DNA of 64,000 bases, taken from Cunninghamella blakesleeana. Its lineage: Eukaryota > Mucoromycota > Mucoromycetes > Mucorales > Cunninghamellaceae. The position numbers and the translations under genes are program-made. The stretch is from NCBI GenBank assembly GCA_017871115.1, contig JAFCIZ010000007.1:310001-374000 (forward strand), written 5' to 3'. Below, one piece after another: positions 49,615 through 61,581 of this stretch; positions within the stretch are counted from its first letter, which is position 1; every line of letters starts with the position of its first letter. The notes below the pieces were generated by a model, which was given only the letters and a program-made list of their open reading frames with translations, was not told where the DNA came from and ran no database searches.

Positions 49615-51854
49615 TTAATACATATCATAATTTGATGAATTATTGGTATTATTTCGTGATCTACGATACTCTGAATAGTCTATCATTCAAACAAAAAATA
49701 AATAAAGTAAAATAAAGTAAATAAACGAGTAATTTATAAAAGATATAAAATTATATAAATATATATATATATTATTTATTTACCTCGTTTAGATGGCAAT
49801 CCAAGTACTTCACCAACATTTAAATAACCTTCTTCATTTAAATTTTTATCTTGTTTCTTTGTTTTCTTTGGTTCCCAAGGTGATCGACAGAATACACAAG
49901 TAGTATCAATTCCACGGGTTGATTTCCACATATTAAAGCATATCTATTGATAGAATGGAAGAAATAGATAATAGAAATAACATTAATAATAGTTGGAAAT
50001 ATTCAAGTTAAAATATTGTTGGTTAAATTAATATAAATATAAAACTTATAAAACTTATTCCATAATAACGATTCTTACTTGATGAATATTATTTCCACAG
50101 GTTCTACAGAAGGTAATGTCATTAATTTTATTAGCATCAAATTCTTCACAGCATACTGGACAATCAGAAGTATTAAGTGGTCGTCTGCATTTATAAAATT
50201 ATAAAAATAGAAATAAAAAATGAGCTAAATAAGGCTTGAATTATTATAATTGTTATCATTATCAAAAAAACTACTAAACATATATATATACCTTTCGGTT
50301 GTATTGTTTAATGCAGGATCATCAACTTCTCCATTAATTCGTTTGTTTACAAGAGATTGTAATTCAGCAGGGACCTAAATTATATAAAAAGAAAAAAGAT
50401 CAAACTCATTAGAAGATATACATACACATATATATATAATATTGGTAAAAAAAAAAAAAAAAAAAGGATAGTAATTACAAAGGAAGATGGATCAGGGATA
50501 CATGTGGAAAATACAGCTTGAAGAACCTAGCAAAAGAGAATAAAATAAATTAATTTATAAATTTATAAATTTAAGTATAAACATCGGCCTAGATTAATCA
50601 TGAATAATCGCATATTAACATTATTATTTCAACTCACATCAAGTCTAGGAGTGAGGTCAGTAAACATAGGTGAATTAAGTGGTAAATGGAACGCTTTCAT
50701 AAGTATAGCCAAAACATGTTTGCAATGGAGACGTCGGTAAATAAAATCACGGCAGCTACATGAAATTCTTGGTCCAATTTGTACTTTGTACAACTATTTT
50801 ATAGAAAATTACAATATTATATTAATATTAGTATTACCGTTTCTTTTTTTTAAAAAAAAAAAAGACTTCATGTATTGTAACATTGATTATATTATTAACT
50901 TACATTTCCTGTACTTCCAGTAACTAATATGAAGTAAAATGAATTAAATTATAAAAGAATTGCATTATTAATAATCGATATCTATAAGTGTCTTTCTTTT
51001 CTTTGATCTCTTTATATATATATATATATATATATAAGTAATACCTTGATATGTTTCTTGATATTCAGAACGCTCCCTAGAGATAATAAAGATTTTTTCT
51101 TTATGTGCTCGTAATATCCTTCCTTTCATTTCCTATTATAGTAAATGACAATAAATATTATAAAAAATCAAAAATTGAAATAAAAGAGTATTCGTACATA
51201 ATTCGATTCTATGGTACATTTATATAACTTTACAGTAGATATATCTAAATTATTGGGTATAATTGGTGTTATCTCAGCTGCGGAACGTGTTTTAGTTGGT
51301 TTCTTTTCCTTTAATATTTTTTGTGTTGGTGCCTTTTTTGTTGATGCCTTTTTAACTTTTACAGGCTCTCTTTTAACAACCTTTTTTTTATCTTTCTTAG
51401 ATGACATATCAATAGTGGCAGTGTCTTTTGTCTATAAATAATAATAATAGTATACTTTTTAATAAAGAGGTACTATATATTAAATATAGCTTAGAGATTT
51501 TTTTATTTTTAATTTTCTTTGTTGGAAAATAATAGTACCTTCTTAGCTATTGTAGTTTTTCTAGTTTTAATTTGCTTTTTAACTGGTTTAGTTTTTACAT
51601 TCTATATATAAAAAAATAAAAAATAAAAAATAAAAAATAAATATAAAACTTAATAATCTCGTGTTTAATATTATGCTTTTTATTTTCATATTAAACATTA
51701 CTTTGACATTAGGAGCATTGGCTTCTATGCTTTTAGCTCTTTTACGTAATGAATACTATATTTTATAAAATTAATAAAAGTTTAATTACAATATAAAAAT
51801 AAATAAAGAAATAAAACTAATGATAATTACATATTACATATAATGTCATACCAT
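49615..51854 (-). CDS. SWIM and RING zinc-finger protein, probable E3 ubiquitin ligase
   Basis: Proposed complement(join(49615..49679,49784..49943,50079..50184,50292..50374,50479..50526,50638..50793,50904..50923,51045..51132,51198..51431,51539..51601,51702..51755,51852..51854)), 359 aa. The N-terminus (1-100) is Lys-rich and nucleic-acid-binding in style (KKDKKKVVKREPVKVKKAS). The SWIM domain has GSTGNLYKVQIGPRIS, then Cys166-x-Cys168 and Cys178-x-His180 (SCSCRDFIYRRLHCKHVL), the CxCx(n)CxH pattern. The RING-type finger is at about 258-304: CPVCCEEFDANK, FCRTCGNNIHQICFNMW, CVFCRSPW. SWIM followed by this RING is the layout of the MEKK1/ZSWIM2-type E3 family. Exons are tiny: one of 20 nt, and the proposed first coding exon holds only the ATG (51852-51854), which is the weakest part of the model. 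It shares a 266-bp divergent promoter with the SR-protein gene. Confidence 0.83.
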
Positions 51855-52120
51855 TTAGTATTTTATGCTGTTTGATAAGAAAAGAAATAAGAAATGAATA
51901 AAAGTTCCGCCTTTTTAAGCTTTAAAGGAAAAAAAATTATCCATCTGTGGCTTTTTAAAAAGAATCAACAATATAATTGGTCAATAATCCATTAACTATT
52001 AACTCCCTTTTTTTCTTTTCTCTTTTTCCTTTCCTTTTTTTTTTTATTATATAAATATATATATATATATCTTTTATATATATACTTAAGTTTATATACA
52101 CATATACATTTATTTTAATA

Positions 52121-52338
52121 ATGTCTACTAGGGTTTATATTGGTCATCTTGCTAGAGATGCTAGACGTCATGATTTAGAACGTCTTTTTAAAAACTATGG
52201 GGAAATCAGAGAAGTTAATATCAAGACTGGCTTTGGCTTTGTTGAATTTAAAAGCTCAAGAGATGCTAAAGATGTTGTATATGATTTCCATGGGAAAAGT
52301 TTCCTTGGTGAACGGTAATTTAATAATCTTGTATTACC

Positions 52339-52373
<35 letters not shown>

Positions 52374-54069
52374 TAAATAATAAATACTCTATTTACTCAT
52401 TTAATAATAATAGACTTGTTGTAGAACTTGCTCGTGGTGCTCGTCGTAATCATGATGATAATGGTGATAATAGAAATAATCGTCGTGATGATCGGTAATA
52501 TATTAAAAAAATACAACCATAGGAATAAATAAATAATAGATATACATATTTATTGCAACTGGTTAACTTTATACTAATATATATATATATTATTTATTTA
52601 TTTACTTTTATTTGCTTTTATTTATTTATCTATTAATAATACTTAGTGGCGGAGGCCGTCGTCGTCGCTCTACCTCTCGTTACAGATTGGTTGTTGAAAA
52701 TATTGCTCCTGGAACTAACTGGCAGGTACGTTTCTCTCTTCTTCTTTCCCCCTTTACCTAGGGTTTTATATTGTTGATTTTTTTTATTTTGGTTCAAGAA
52801 AAAGAATATGGAAAAAGGAAAAAAAAAAAGGAAATAGATATAATATAGAGGGGGGATGGTTTTGTGTGTGCTACTACTACTATTCTTTGATTCCAGCTTG
52901 TATTTTTTTTCTTTAAAAAAAGAAAAAAAATACTCATGGTGGATATCTTTTATTGGCAAACAAATATCTTTTTATTGGGTTGGATATGGAACACTTTTTT
53001 TTATACTATTACCATTTTGTTTGGCCACTTTTTTTTTATTTCCTTCTCCACTTGTCTCTTTTTTTATTATTTGAAGACACTCTTTACCCTTTTTTTTAAA
53101 GAAGAAAAAAAAATACATACATAAATATTCCTTTGGGTTGGGTTGTTGGTGATTGACTTATCTTATTTCTGCCTCTCCCATAATGTGTCTATTCTATTTT
53201 GCTTACCAACTCTTCCTCTTACAAAAATCATAATAGGACCTTAAAGATATGATGCGCAAGGCTGGTGAAGTTATTTATGCTGACGTTGGCAAGCCTCGTC
53301 CTGGTGAAGGGTAATATTTAACAGCTATAAATACAAATATTAATCTATATAAATATGCACGTACTTGCATAAATACTACTGATCGTTTATTTACTTTTAT
53401 TTTTTTTATTATTGTTTTATCTTTTAGTGTTGTCGATTTTGCTGACCGTGCCGATATGGAATATGCTTTAAAAAAAATGAATGATCGTGAATTAAATGGA
53501 CAACGTATTTCTCTTCGTTTGGTAAATAGACTACAATCTATAAATATATTACAAAAAATCATACCAACAAAAATATAAAATATAAATGGACAATAGTATT
53601 TTAATTTATTAATCTATTCTATTTAGTATAATCGCGAACATTCAAGAAGATCTCGTAGTAGATCAGTCTCTCGTAGCAGATCACCTCGTCGTAGTAGATC
53701 ACCTCGTCGCAGTAGATCACCTCGTCGTAGCAGATCACCTCGTCGTTCTTCTCGTCGTTCTTCTCGTCGTTCTCGTAGTAGATCACCTGCTAATTCTCGT
53801 TCTCGTTCACCTACACCTAGATCTCACTCTCGTAGCGTCTCACCTCGTAACTCTCGCTCTGCTTCTCGTTCTCGTTCTCCATCTCGTTCAAGACGTGAAG
53901 AATCTGCTGAAAGACCTGCTCGTAGTGCTTCTCCTTCAAGTGAAGCATACAATTCCCCCAACCGTAACTCTGATGAAAGGTAATAAAAATAATAACAATC
54001 ATACTATAGGATGATTATGAATACAAATACTCATGATAATCTTTTATTTTTAATTCTTATAGAGATTAA
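52121..54069 (+). CDS. SR-family pre-mRNA splicing factor (two RRMs and RS domain)
   Basis: Proposed join(52121..52314,52414..52494,52647..52725,53237..53310,53428..53521,53627..53979,54063..54069), 293 aa. RRM1 (about 1-75): RVYIGHLARDARRHDLERLF, RNP-1 GFGFVEFK. A Arg/Gly/Asn linker (RRNHDDNGDNRNNRRDDRGG) precedes pseudo-RRM2 (about 107-180): RLVVENIAPGTNWQDLKDMM, GVVDFADRADMEYALKKMND. The classical SR pseudo-RRM heptapeptide SWQDLKD is here NWQDLKD. An RS tail (about 185-290) is made of SRSPRR repeats. The protein is like S. pombe Srp2 and animal SRSF1/4. It acts in the nucleus to define splice sites. Intron 3 is 511 nt, far longer than others here. The last coding exon is just 7 nt (D and stop). 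It is divergent from the SWIM-RING gene. Confidence 0.92.
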
Positions 54070-54192
54070 ACAAAAAACATAAATTTTAAGTTCATCTGTG
54101 ATTCAATATTTTTTAAATATAAATAAATAAATAAATAAATACGTAAAAAAATGGATTCCTTTTTTTCACCTCTTTGTCTTTATTTTAAATTC

Positions 54193-54286
54193 ATGAACTA
54201 TTTGCATCGATTGTAAAGATCTATATTAAATTACTATCTTGAATATATTTACAAATAAATATCTATCAACTGATAATATCCTATTC

Positions 54287-54317
<31 letters not shown>

Positions 54318-55508
54318 CAGTTATCCTTGGCAAGCGTTAAAACTAGCTATCAAATCCATTAATACTCCACCTAAAACAACATCTCCCACTTTTCTAAAAC
54401 AACAAATAAAACCCGATAGCTCTTCTATACAAACTTTATTTCAAATTTTACATGACCACCCATTTACTTTTCATGAAAAAATAGGCTTTAAAGTTTATAA
54501 AAAACCTTCCATTATTCCTAAAGCAGGTATATATAATGATAATTCTTTTATTACAACTATTATTATTATTAAAATATAAAAAAAATTAAAAAAATGCTTT
54601 TATTTATGCACCAATGGTTTTTTTACTTAAATAGGAATGGGTGTGTTTTTGGAAGGAAAATGTCAAGCTGGTCAAATAGTCTGTCTTTATCCAGGTAATG
54701 CTTAAAATCGATCAATCAACCTAGTATTTAAGAAAAGCCATACGTACTTGTATAAGATAAAAAATAATCAAAAGTAATTATTTTCTTTTTATTATTATTG
54801 TTGCTACTATTGTATTCATCAGGAACCGTTTACTTGCCATATGAACCATTACTTTTTGCAAGTATATCTAATAAATATATTTTAAAATGTTTTGATGGAA
54901 CTTTTATTGACGGAAAAATAAATGGTAAATCATAAAATCATTTTTAAATACATACATGTATAAATAGTTATTTATCCGTATAGTTAAACGATAAAAATGA
55001 TAACTATAGGACTGTCTGGAAAAATTTATTCGTCAATATACCACAGAGAAAATTATTTTGGAGCAATACAAGTAAGCGATATTACTTGGATGACTGATCA
55101 ATTAAAGTAATAAAAGAAAAAAAGATTTATATACTCGTATATATTTTTCTACTAAATACATACGTTTCTTTATTTATATATTTATAAATAATATTAGAAA
55201 CCCTTTTGCCATTGGTCAAATAGTTAATAATGGAACAAAAAGATACACAGCAAATGGTAAAAAAAACTATAGAGCTATTATATTTTTTAATAGCGATGAT
55301 AATAGTGATTTTTTCTTTTCTTTTTTTAGTATATTATCAAGAAATAGATCTTTCACCAAAATTCTCAACTGATTTAAGACAATATATACCTAATACTTAT
55401 TGGAGTCCAATGGACCCCTTTTCCAGCGATACAAGAGTGGTTGCCTTGGTAGCCTTACGAGATATTAAGGATGAAGAATTATTTTCGACTTATATGGATA
55501 CTTTTTAG
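54193..55508 (+). CDS. SETD9: SET-domain protein, SETD9-like
   Basis: Proposed join(54193..54212,54321..54526,54635..54694,54823..54924,55010..55106,55198..55256,55330..55508), 240 aa. The first exon is 20 nt and gives MNYLHRFYPWQALKL after splicing, which parallels the YRFVPWIALNL start of animal SETD9. The SET core reads AGMGVFLEGKCQAGQIVCLY, PGTVYLPYEPLLF, KCFDGTFIDGKINGLSGKIY, AIGQIVNNGTKRYTANV, YYQEIDL, LRQYIPN and VALVALRDIKDEELFSTYMD. The order and the VNN...ANVxYQE motif match SETD9 rather than other SET families. SETD9 is an uncharacterised putative lysine methyltransferase. The protein is shorter than the human one (about 299 aa). Convergent with IMP3. Confidence 0.88.
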
Positions 55509-55561
55509 TTTTATATTATCAAAATTTTAAAAATTATATTTATATTAAATAATAGATGAAG

Positions 55562-55597
<36 letters not shown>

Positions 55598-55693
55598 GAT
55601 TGATTGATTGATGAATAAAAAGAAAAAAAAATTTAGGGGAATGATGATAACACTAATATACAAATATCTAAATATGAATAATAAAGAAGCAGT

Positions 55694-56436
55694 TTACAAA
55701 AGATCGAAATCGTCCAACTATTAAAATATATATATGTATATAAAGTTAGTATTAAGTTTGCTGAAGTCATCTTTTTTATCTATCACTTTTGATCCCTTTA
55801 TCACTTTTGATACTTTTTTCTTATATATACCTTATCGTTATATTTAAGGATCTTTCTCTTGATTTTAGAAGTATCCACCCAAGTAACAAAATCTTCCATT
55901 GTACGATTGACGAGAAAGGCAGGATCAGTAATGGTTTGAGGCCCCACACGAATATGACCTTGTTCAACAAAAGTAACAGCTTCTTTAACAGTTTCAGCCA
56001 TTTTCAAACGACACATAACAATAGGTAATCGTCTTCGGCAAAAAGCAGAGACAGTGATTTTGCTACAATCACTGAATTTACTAGTGGAAGTGATTAGTCC
56101 CATAGTATATAATTTATCTAATAATGCTTTTTCTTGTTGTGCTCTAAAAGGATCCCGAGAATCTAATAACGATATACGATTGGCTAATTTATGAATATTT
56201 CCAGCAAGTTTGTTATATCTATAATAATAATAATAATAAAAAGATCAATAAATATACAAAATTTAGATCCATATTTTTATTGTTGGTTTTATTTTAATTT
56301 ACTTGTGATAATCTTCTCGTTTTTGTATATGATATCTTCTAATAATTTTTATTTCACGGATATTATCATCTTTTTTCCATTGAAGAAAATCCACCTTCTT
56401 TAATAACTTTTGTTCATGATGTTTTAGTTGACGCAT
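55694..56436 (-). CDS. IMP3: U3 small nucleolar ribonucleoprotein IMP3
   Basis: Proposed complement(join(55694..55717,55831..56218,56303..56436)), 181 aa, close to yeast Imp3 (183 aa). Imp3 is an S4-domain RNA-binding protein of the SSU processome that pairs U3 snoRNA with pre-18S rRNA. The sequence is highly conserved: [60 protein letters not shown], the S4 region [39 protein letters not shown] and [17 protein letters not shown]. The last exon of 24 nt adds LDDFDLL, the family's conserved C-terminus; without it the frame would run into intron sequence. Confidence 0.95.
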
Positions 56437-56617
56437 ATTTATATAGAAAAAGAATCTTCAAGAGAAAGAAATAAAAAAAAATTCTTTTTTTAATATTAAA
56501 AGCTTATAAAAAAATTAGGTCACAAAAAAAAGCTTAAACTCCGTTAGCAACAAATAGCCCAAACTTTTTAAGGGCATAAAAACCTCTTTTTTTTCACTTC
56601 TTTCTCTTTTACAATTA

Positions 56618-56653
<36 letters not shown>

Positions 56654-58158
56654 GTATGATAAAATAATTTACTATAAGATCACTTTTTTAAGAGAGTAAA
56701 TTAAATTGCATTAATAAAAAATATTTTCATTATGATATGCCAAACGGGTACTAAATTTATTTTTTTTATTTTTTTTTATTTTGGGTATATAATAACAATA
56801 ATACTCTTTATAATGATACTCAAATTATGTATTATTTTATTTTTGTATTTATTAATATTATTATTAGATTAGAATAGCATTTTCATGTTAATAAAAAATC
56901 AATAATAGTAATAATCAGAAATAAAAATGATCACTGGATGTATTTATTAAGAAAGGAGAAATGACAGCAAAATAAAATAAAATCCTAAAAATGGAAACTA
57001 TTGAAACATACTATAATCAACGTGGACAGAAGCTTCTAAATAGAGTTTATACGATGATGATCATATATGTATAACAATTAGTATTGTCTTCATCAATAAA
57101 AATTCAAACTTATCATTATAATTAAAACAACTACAGCAAAAACTTAGCATATACCTTTAAAACAGAGAATTATTATTCGCATTTTGGTTAATAATATTGA
57201 TGACGAAGATAAAAAAGAAAATTGTGATGGTATTGAATAAATCATTAGTACTTTGTACGAAAATGTGTATATGATGCAAAATATTGTAGATTTTCCTGGT
57301 GTTATATCAATTGATTGTAACCTTGCCTTAAAAAAATACTCTAGAGAAATGCTATCAATCCCCACTTATAGTGATATGCCAATAACATGCAAATAGCGTA
57401 TGATTACTAACTGTAAAAGTAAACTTGCTAATGACGAATAATGGGATCAATGTAATAATAAAGGAATAACATGTATTCAGAGCAGCATTGAAGAAGGTCG
57501 GTATACTAATTGGCATGGACTTCAAGAAAATATTAGAGTTCATCTTCCTCAACCGTATATTCACATTTAAAATCACACTGACTATCATACAAAGAGAATT
57601 TGGCAAATCCATGAATTAATAAACATTTACATTTTGGACCGACTACTATTTCTTGTGTTGAAGGATTACATAGTAATATGAAGAATGTTATAAGTATAAC
57701 AACATTAAATATTGATTAAGTAATGATGAAGATGAAGATGAAGCTGATATATGATAGTGATGATATGGTATATGAACAAAACTTGGATCGTAACAAGATT
57801 AACATTATAAATGTTGTAAATAATTATGATATATTCATAAATGTTGTAAAAAAACCGTTCAAACATGCATTATGGGAAGCCTTTGAACAGTAGTAACTGT
57901 TTGTGTGTAAGCCTAGATGAAAATGAATCTTCTATCTATCGTTCTCTGGGTACTCCTTTTTGGAGAAACAGAATAGGATAAATAAAATTTTATATATTTG
58001 AAAAAAAATATCCTGGATATACCAATTGATAGTTTAATGTATTTATTCAATATATATAATAACACTTATATTTCGTTCATTGTATATAATCATATTCATC
58101 GGTATAATCTTTTTTTATTTTTTTATTTTTTTAAAAAAAAAGAAAGTATTTGCTAATT
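56437..58158. other. intergenic region containing a decayed coding relic
   Basis: The left part (56437-56990) is AT-rich with an (AT)n run at about 56623-56650. The pseudogene described separately lies at about 56991-57720. The rest shows a (GATGAA)n-type acidic repeat at 57724-57748 and A/T runs. Confidence 0.6.
56991..57720 (+). pseudogene. decayed coding sequence, probably mobile-element derived
   Basis: An ATG at 56991 opens METIETYYNQRGQKLLNRVY until a stop. Further on, a single plus frame from about 57148 to 57690 reads as ordinary protein but is broken by stops at 57238 (TAA), 57394 (TAG), 57439 (TAA) and 57568 (TAA): RILVNNIDDEDKKENCDGIE, NIVDFPGVISIDCNLALKKY, KGITCIQSSIEEGRYTNWHG, and ENIRVHLPQPYIHI. 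The block VISIDCNLALKKYSREMLSI vaguely resembles the catalytic-Asp region of KDZ-type fungal transposases, but I cannot confirm this. The composition is richer than flanking DNA. No terminal repeats were found. Function lost; family uncertain. Confidence 0.5.
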
Positions 58159-58659
58159 TTATTGATTTATATTTATTATTCTTAATAAACGCCGTTTCTT
58201 ATTCATTGATTCATTCATTAAAGTAAAAGATTCTGAAATAGCTCTTGATTTTTCTTTTTTTGCTGTTGAAATTGAAGTTGGTTGTTGATAAATAAAAGAT
58301 TCATTTTTGTGCTGAGAAGCTTTTATAGTAGTAGTATGTAATAATGTTTCCTTTTTTTGCGATAAGATAGATAATGTTGACAAATAACCATGATGATGTT
58401 GGTTATTATCTATTATAACAAACCCATTTTTATTTTGTTGAATCATATCATTCATAGTTATTTCGTTATCATCTTCGTCGTCTTCTTGTTGCTGTGGTTC
58501 TTTTTTATTATTATATTTTAGGTGATATAAGAATGCTATATCATCTTCAACCATGGTCATATCATTTTCAAAAAGTGGTCTATTCTTAAATACCTTTTCA
58601 AAATTGAATCGTAAATCGCCCATTTTATAAGCGTTGTTGCTACTATTATCAATATTCAT
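58159..58659 (-). CDS. hypothetical Asn/Asp/Gln-rich protein
   Basis: 166 aa, single exon, not recognised. Non-repetitive stretches at the start (KMGDLRFNFEKVFKNRPLFE, MTMVEDDIAFLYHLKYNN) suggest a genuine gene; then EDDEDDNEITMND, and a basic end (NKKRRLLRIININQ) that could serve as a nuclear localisation signal. Located downstream of the UFD1-like gene on the same strand with 165 bp between. Confidence 0.55.
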   Translation of the reverse strand: MNIDNSSNNAYKMGDLRFNFEKVFKNRPLFENDMTMVEDDIAFLYHLKYNNKKEPQQQEDDEDDNEITMNDMIQQNKNGFVIIDNNQHHHGYLSTLSILSQKKETLLHTTTIKASQHKNESFIYQQPTSISTAKKEKSRAISESFTLMNESMNKKRRLLRIININQ

Positions 58660-58824
58660 TCTTTATTATTTTGTTGATGGATTAGTAATATTTTTAATAA
58701 TAATAGCAAAATAAAAAAAAAATAAAAAAAAGGAAAAGTGAAAAAAAAGCCAATTTTATATTTTATTATAATTATTAATACTATTGCTGTAATCCTATTT
58801 TTAACTATTCTATTATTTCTATTA

Positions 58825-61239
58825 CTATTTTACTAATTTTCTTTTTGGTGCATTCATTTGTAACCAACTTTTGGCTCTATCTAGATCTTCTTGTTCACTT
58901 TCTAAAGCTTTCACACACCAATCCAAATGATAAGATGCATTTTCTTCCATTAACGTTTCTGCTAAAAATTTTAATCTTGTTACTTTTTGATCCACACATA
59001 AATTTAATACTGGTTTCGGTGTTGTTAGTTGTAACTGAATTGTTAGTTTTTGAATAATAGGTATTAGTGTACTTGCTGCTGTGGTAGCATCTTGTGGTGA
59101 ATTTGATCCTGTTGCACATAACTATAATAATAGAAGATAGAAAAAAAAAGAAAAAAAAAATATAGAACGTTAAAAAAATAATTATTTGTTTATTTTCGCT
59201 TGAATGTTTAATATTCATGTATATTCATATTTTTTATTTTTTTATTTTTTTTACTTTATTTTGACACCAACTATTCCCACAACCATGCGTTAACTGAGTG
59301 TGTATTTTTCTTGCAACACGTTGAATTAATTTTATATGTTTAGGATCATCTTCCGTTACCCAGAATGGGCCAAAACAATACTGACATAGACCTAATTTAT
59401 TATTGGATTTGGGACGAATACATTGCTGATTATTACATAAAGGTGGTAATTTTTGATTTTGCCTTGCTACTTCATGAATTTTGGCATGGACTGGAATTTC
59501 TTTAATAGGAATGGATTTCTGACATTTTTGACACGTAATCGTTCTTGATCCACAATAACTTTCATGTTCGTGTAAACCAATTAATTTATCTCTTGGGTCT
59601 GTAGCAATTGGTCCCTGTATAACTGAAGTCTATAATAAATATATATATATATATATATAATAAATAACTAGGACCTTTTGCTTTTATTTTATATTATTAT
59701 ATCTCTATTTTATATTTTTTTTTTTTTTGTTCTTATTCTATAATTACATGACAATATCTGCAAATAATGAGTCGACCCGAACAAACGGTTTGTTTATGAT
59801 GAGCAAGTTGAGGTAAAGAAGTAAAAATGGATTCCTGCTGTTGATGATGATGACATTGATCACAAGTATGCTGCGAATGATAATACTCTTGATGTTTTAT
59901 TTTTTCATTTTCCAATTGACCATTTCCTATGATATCACATTGTTCACAATGCCAGTGTTGTTCCAAAGCACTACTATTATTACGTTGGAAGACTTGGCCG
60001 CATCCCCATGGGCATAATTGATTATTACGTAGACAAAAAGTTTCATGCAATGGAAAAGTAGTTTCTGATACCCACGAATGACAATTCTGACATTGCACCT
60101 GACCTATTTTAGATTCTTTTTCTTTTTCTTCTTTTTCACTAATGATCGATGATGATGAGAATGATGATGATGATGATGTTATAACCAAGGACACGGTACT
60201 ATCGATATATCCATAAATACCAATATATATTGTTTTTTTTGTTGGCTTTTCTATTCTTAGTCTCTTTTGCTTGTATGATGTTAGATCACCCCATACATAA
60301 TTATCTATTTTTGGATGAGCTTCGTAACCTATAACCAAATCTAAATTTAATAATAAATAAAATAATAAAAATAACATCATTAAAACCTATGATTTGTCAT
60401 CATTTTATATATATACATATATATTCTCACTCTTTTTCACTCCCCCCTTATATATATATATATATACCTGCGTTGCCACTTATAATATCCATTGATGCCA
60501 ATAACGAATCTGAATTTGAAATAGCCATTGACCAATAATGATAGTCATTTTTTTTTATTAAAATTTGCTCTATAGGTTGATCTAAATTTATTTGCTGTAT
60601 AGTGGTATTTATATTAGCATTTAAATTAGCAGTTATAGGAGAATTAGAATGGTGAGCAAGTTGTTGTTCTGCGTTATTATTATTTATTATAGGCTGATAT
60701 GGTTCTAAATCCACTTCTAAATCAGTATCATTCACACCTACGGCTTGTTCCGGTTTTAAATCGACCACAAGAAAAGGATATTGTTTTGAGCCATATTTAC
60801 AAGTTAGAGTTTGACCCATGGTTAATGTATTATAGTGTTGGCGTAAATGTGCTTCCAAAGCAGCTCTATAATCTAATATTTCTTTATGTGTATCTGTTAA
60901 AGGCCTTAACTTTACCCAGGTACCTTTTGGTAATGGTTTCCACTGAATCATAACTCTTTGCTGTATATCATCAGCAGTAGTAGTTGAATAGTTGAGTGAA
61001 GTAAACATCCAAGAAGGAACAAGAGCTATATTATCAGGGCCAGAAAATTCTTTTACACCGCCATGTAGAACAAGGTTTGGATTATGTGGATTATAAATTT
61101 TAAACGTCATAGGAGAAGGTAAGTCCTGCGTCATATCCAATAACTGCTGTAAAGCCGATGAAGGTAATATTATTTTATCACCATCGTTTAGTGTTTTATT
61201 TTCTCTTATAAGAAATGGCTTTGTCCAGTTGATATTCAT
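58825..61239 (-). CDS. UFD1-like protein with zinc fingers and AZUL-like domain
   Basis: Proposed complement(join(58825..59121,59255..59629,59748..60328,60468..61239)), 674 aa; exons join in phases 1, 0, 0. N-terminal UFD1-like double-psi barrel region (about 1-200): DGDKIILPSSALQQLLDM, PMTFKIYNPHN, LVPSWMFTSLNY, VMIQWKPLPKGTWVKLRPL, ALEAHLRQHYNTLTMGQTL. This fold binds polyubiquitin and works with Cdc48/p97. Residues about 340-520 carry TRAF/XIAP-like zinc pairs (QCQNCHSWVSETTFPLHETF, CPWGCGQVF, CDQCHHH, ITCQKCQKSIPIKEIPVH). Residues about 520-590 resemble the AZUL zinc domain of UBE3A (LCNNQQC, LCQYC, HTQLTHGCGNSWCQNKLC). The C-terminus forms a helical bundle with a UBA-like look (AETLMEENASYHLDWCVKAL). 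It is much longer than canonical Ufd1 (about 360 aa), so it is a paralogue. A role in ubiquitin-dependent turnover is inferred. Confidence 0.82.
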
Positions 61240-61581
61240 TTTATATAATTTTGTATTATTATTATTTACTGTTAAAATATATATAAAAAATATAAAAAAT
61301 AAGAAAAGATAAAGGAAACAAAAAGAAGCGTAAGGAAGAAAAATTAAATTTTTTTGGAATTATAATTTTTTTCAACCCCTGGACCTCTTTTTTATAAAAA
61401 AAATCATGCTTTATTGTGACACATACAAATAAATTTATTTAAGGTACAAAACGAATTTTTTTCTATTATTTTCTTTTCTTTTCTTTTCTTTTTTTCCTAC
61501 TTTTTTAATATTATTGTTATTGTTATTATTATTATTATTTAATAAAATCATATACACAAAGGGTTATTTTAAAATGACATA
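61240..61581. promoter_or_regulatory. shared divergent promoter of UFD1-like and response-regulator genes
   Basis: 342 bp separates the two divergent starts. It contains pyrimidine-rich (TTTCT)n sequence at about 61473-61495 on the response-regulator side and a minimal upstream ORF ATGACATAA at 61574-61582 whose stop overlaps the main ATG (TAATG). Confidence 0.5.
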
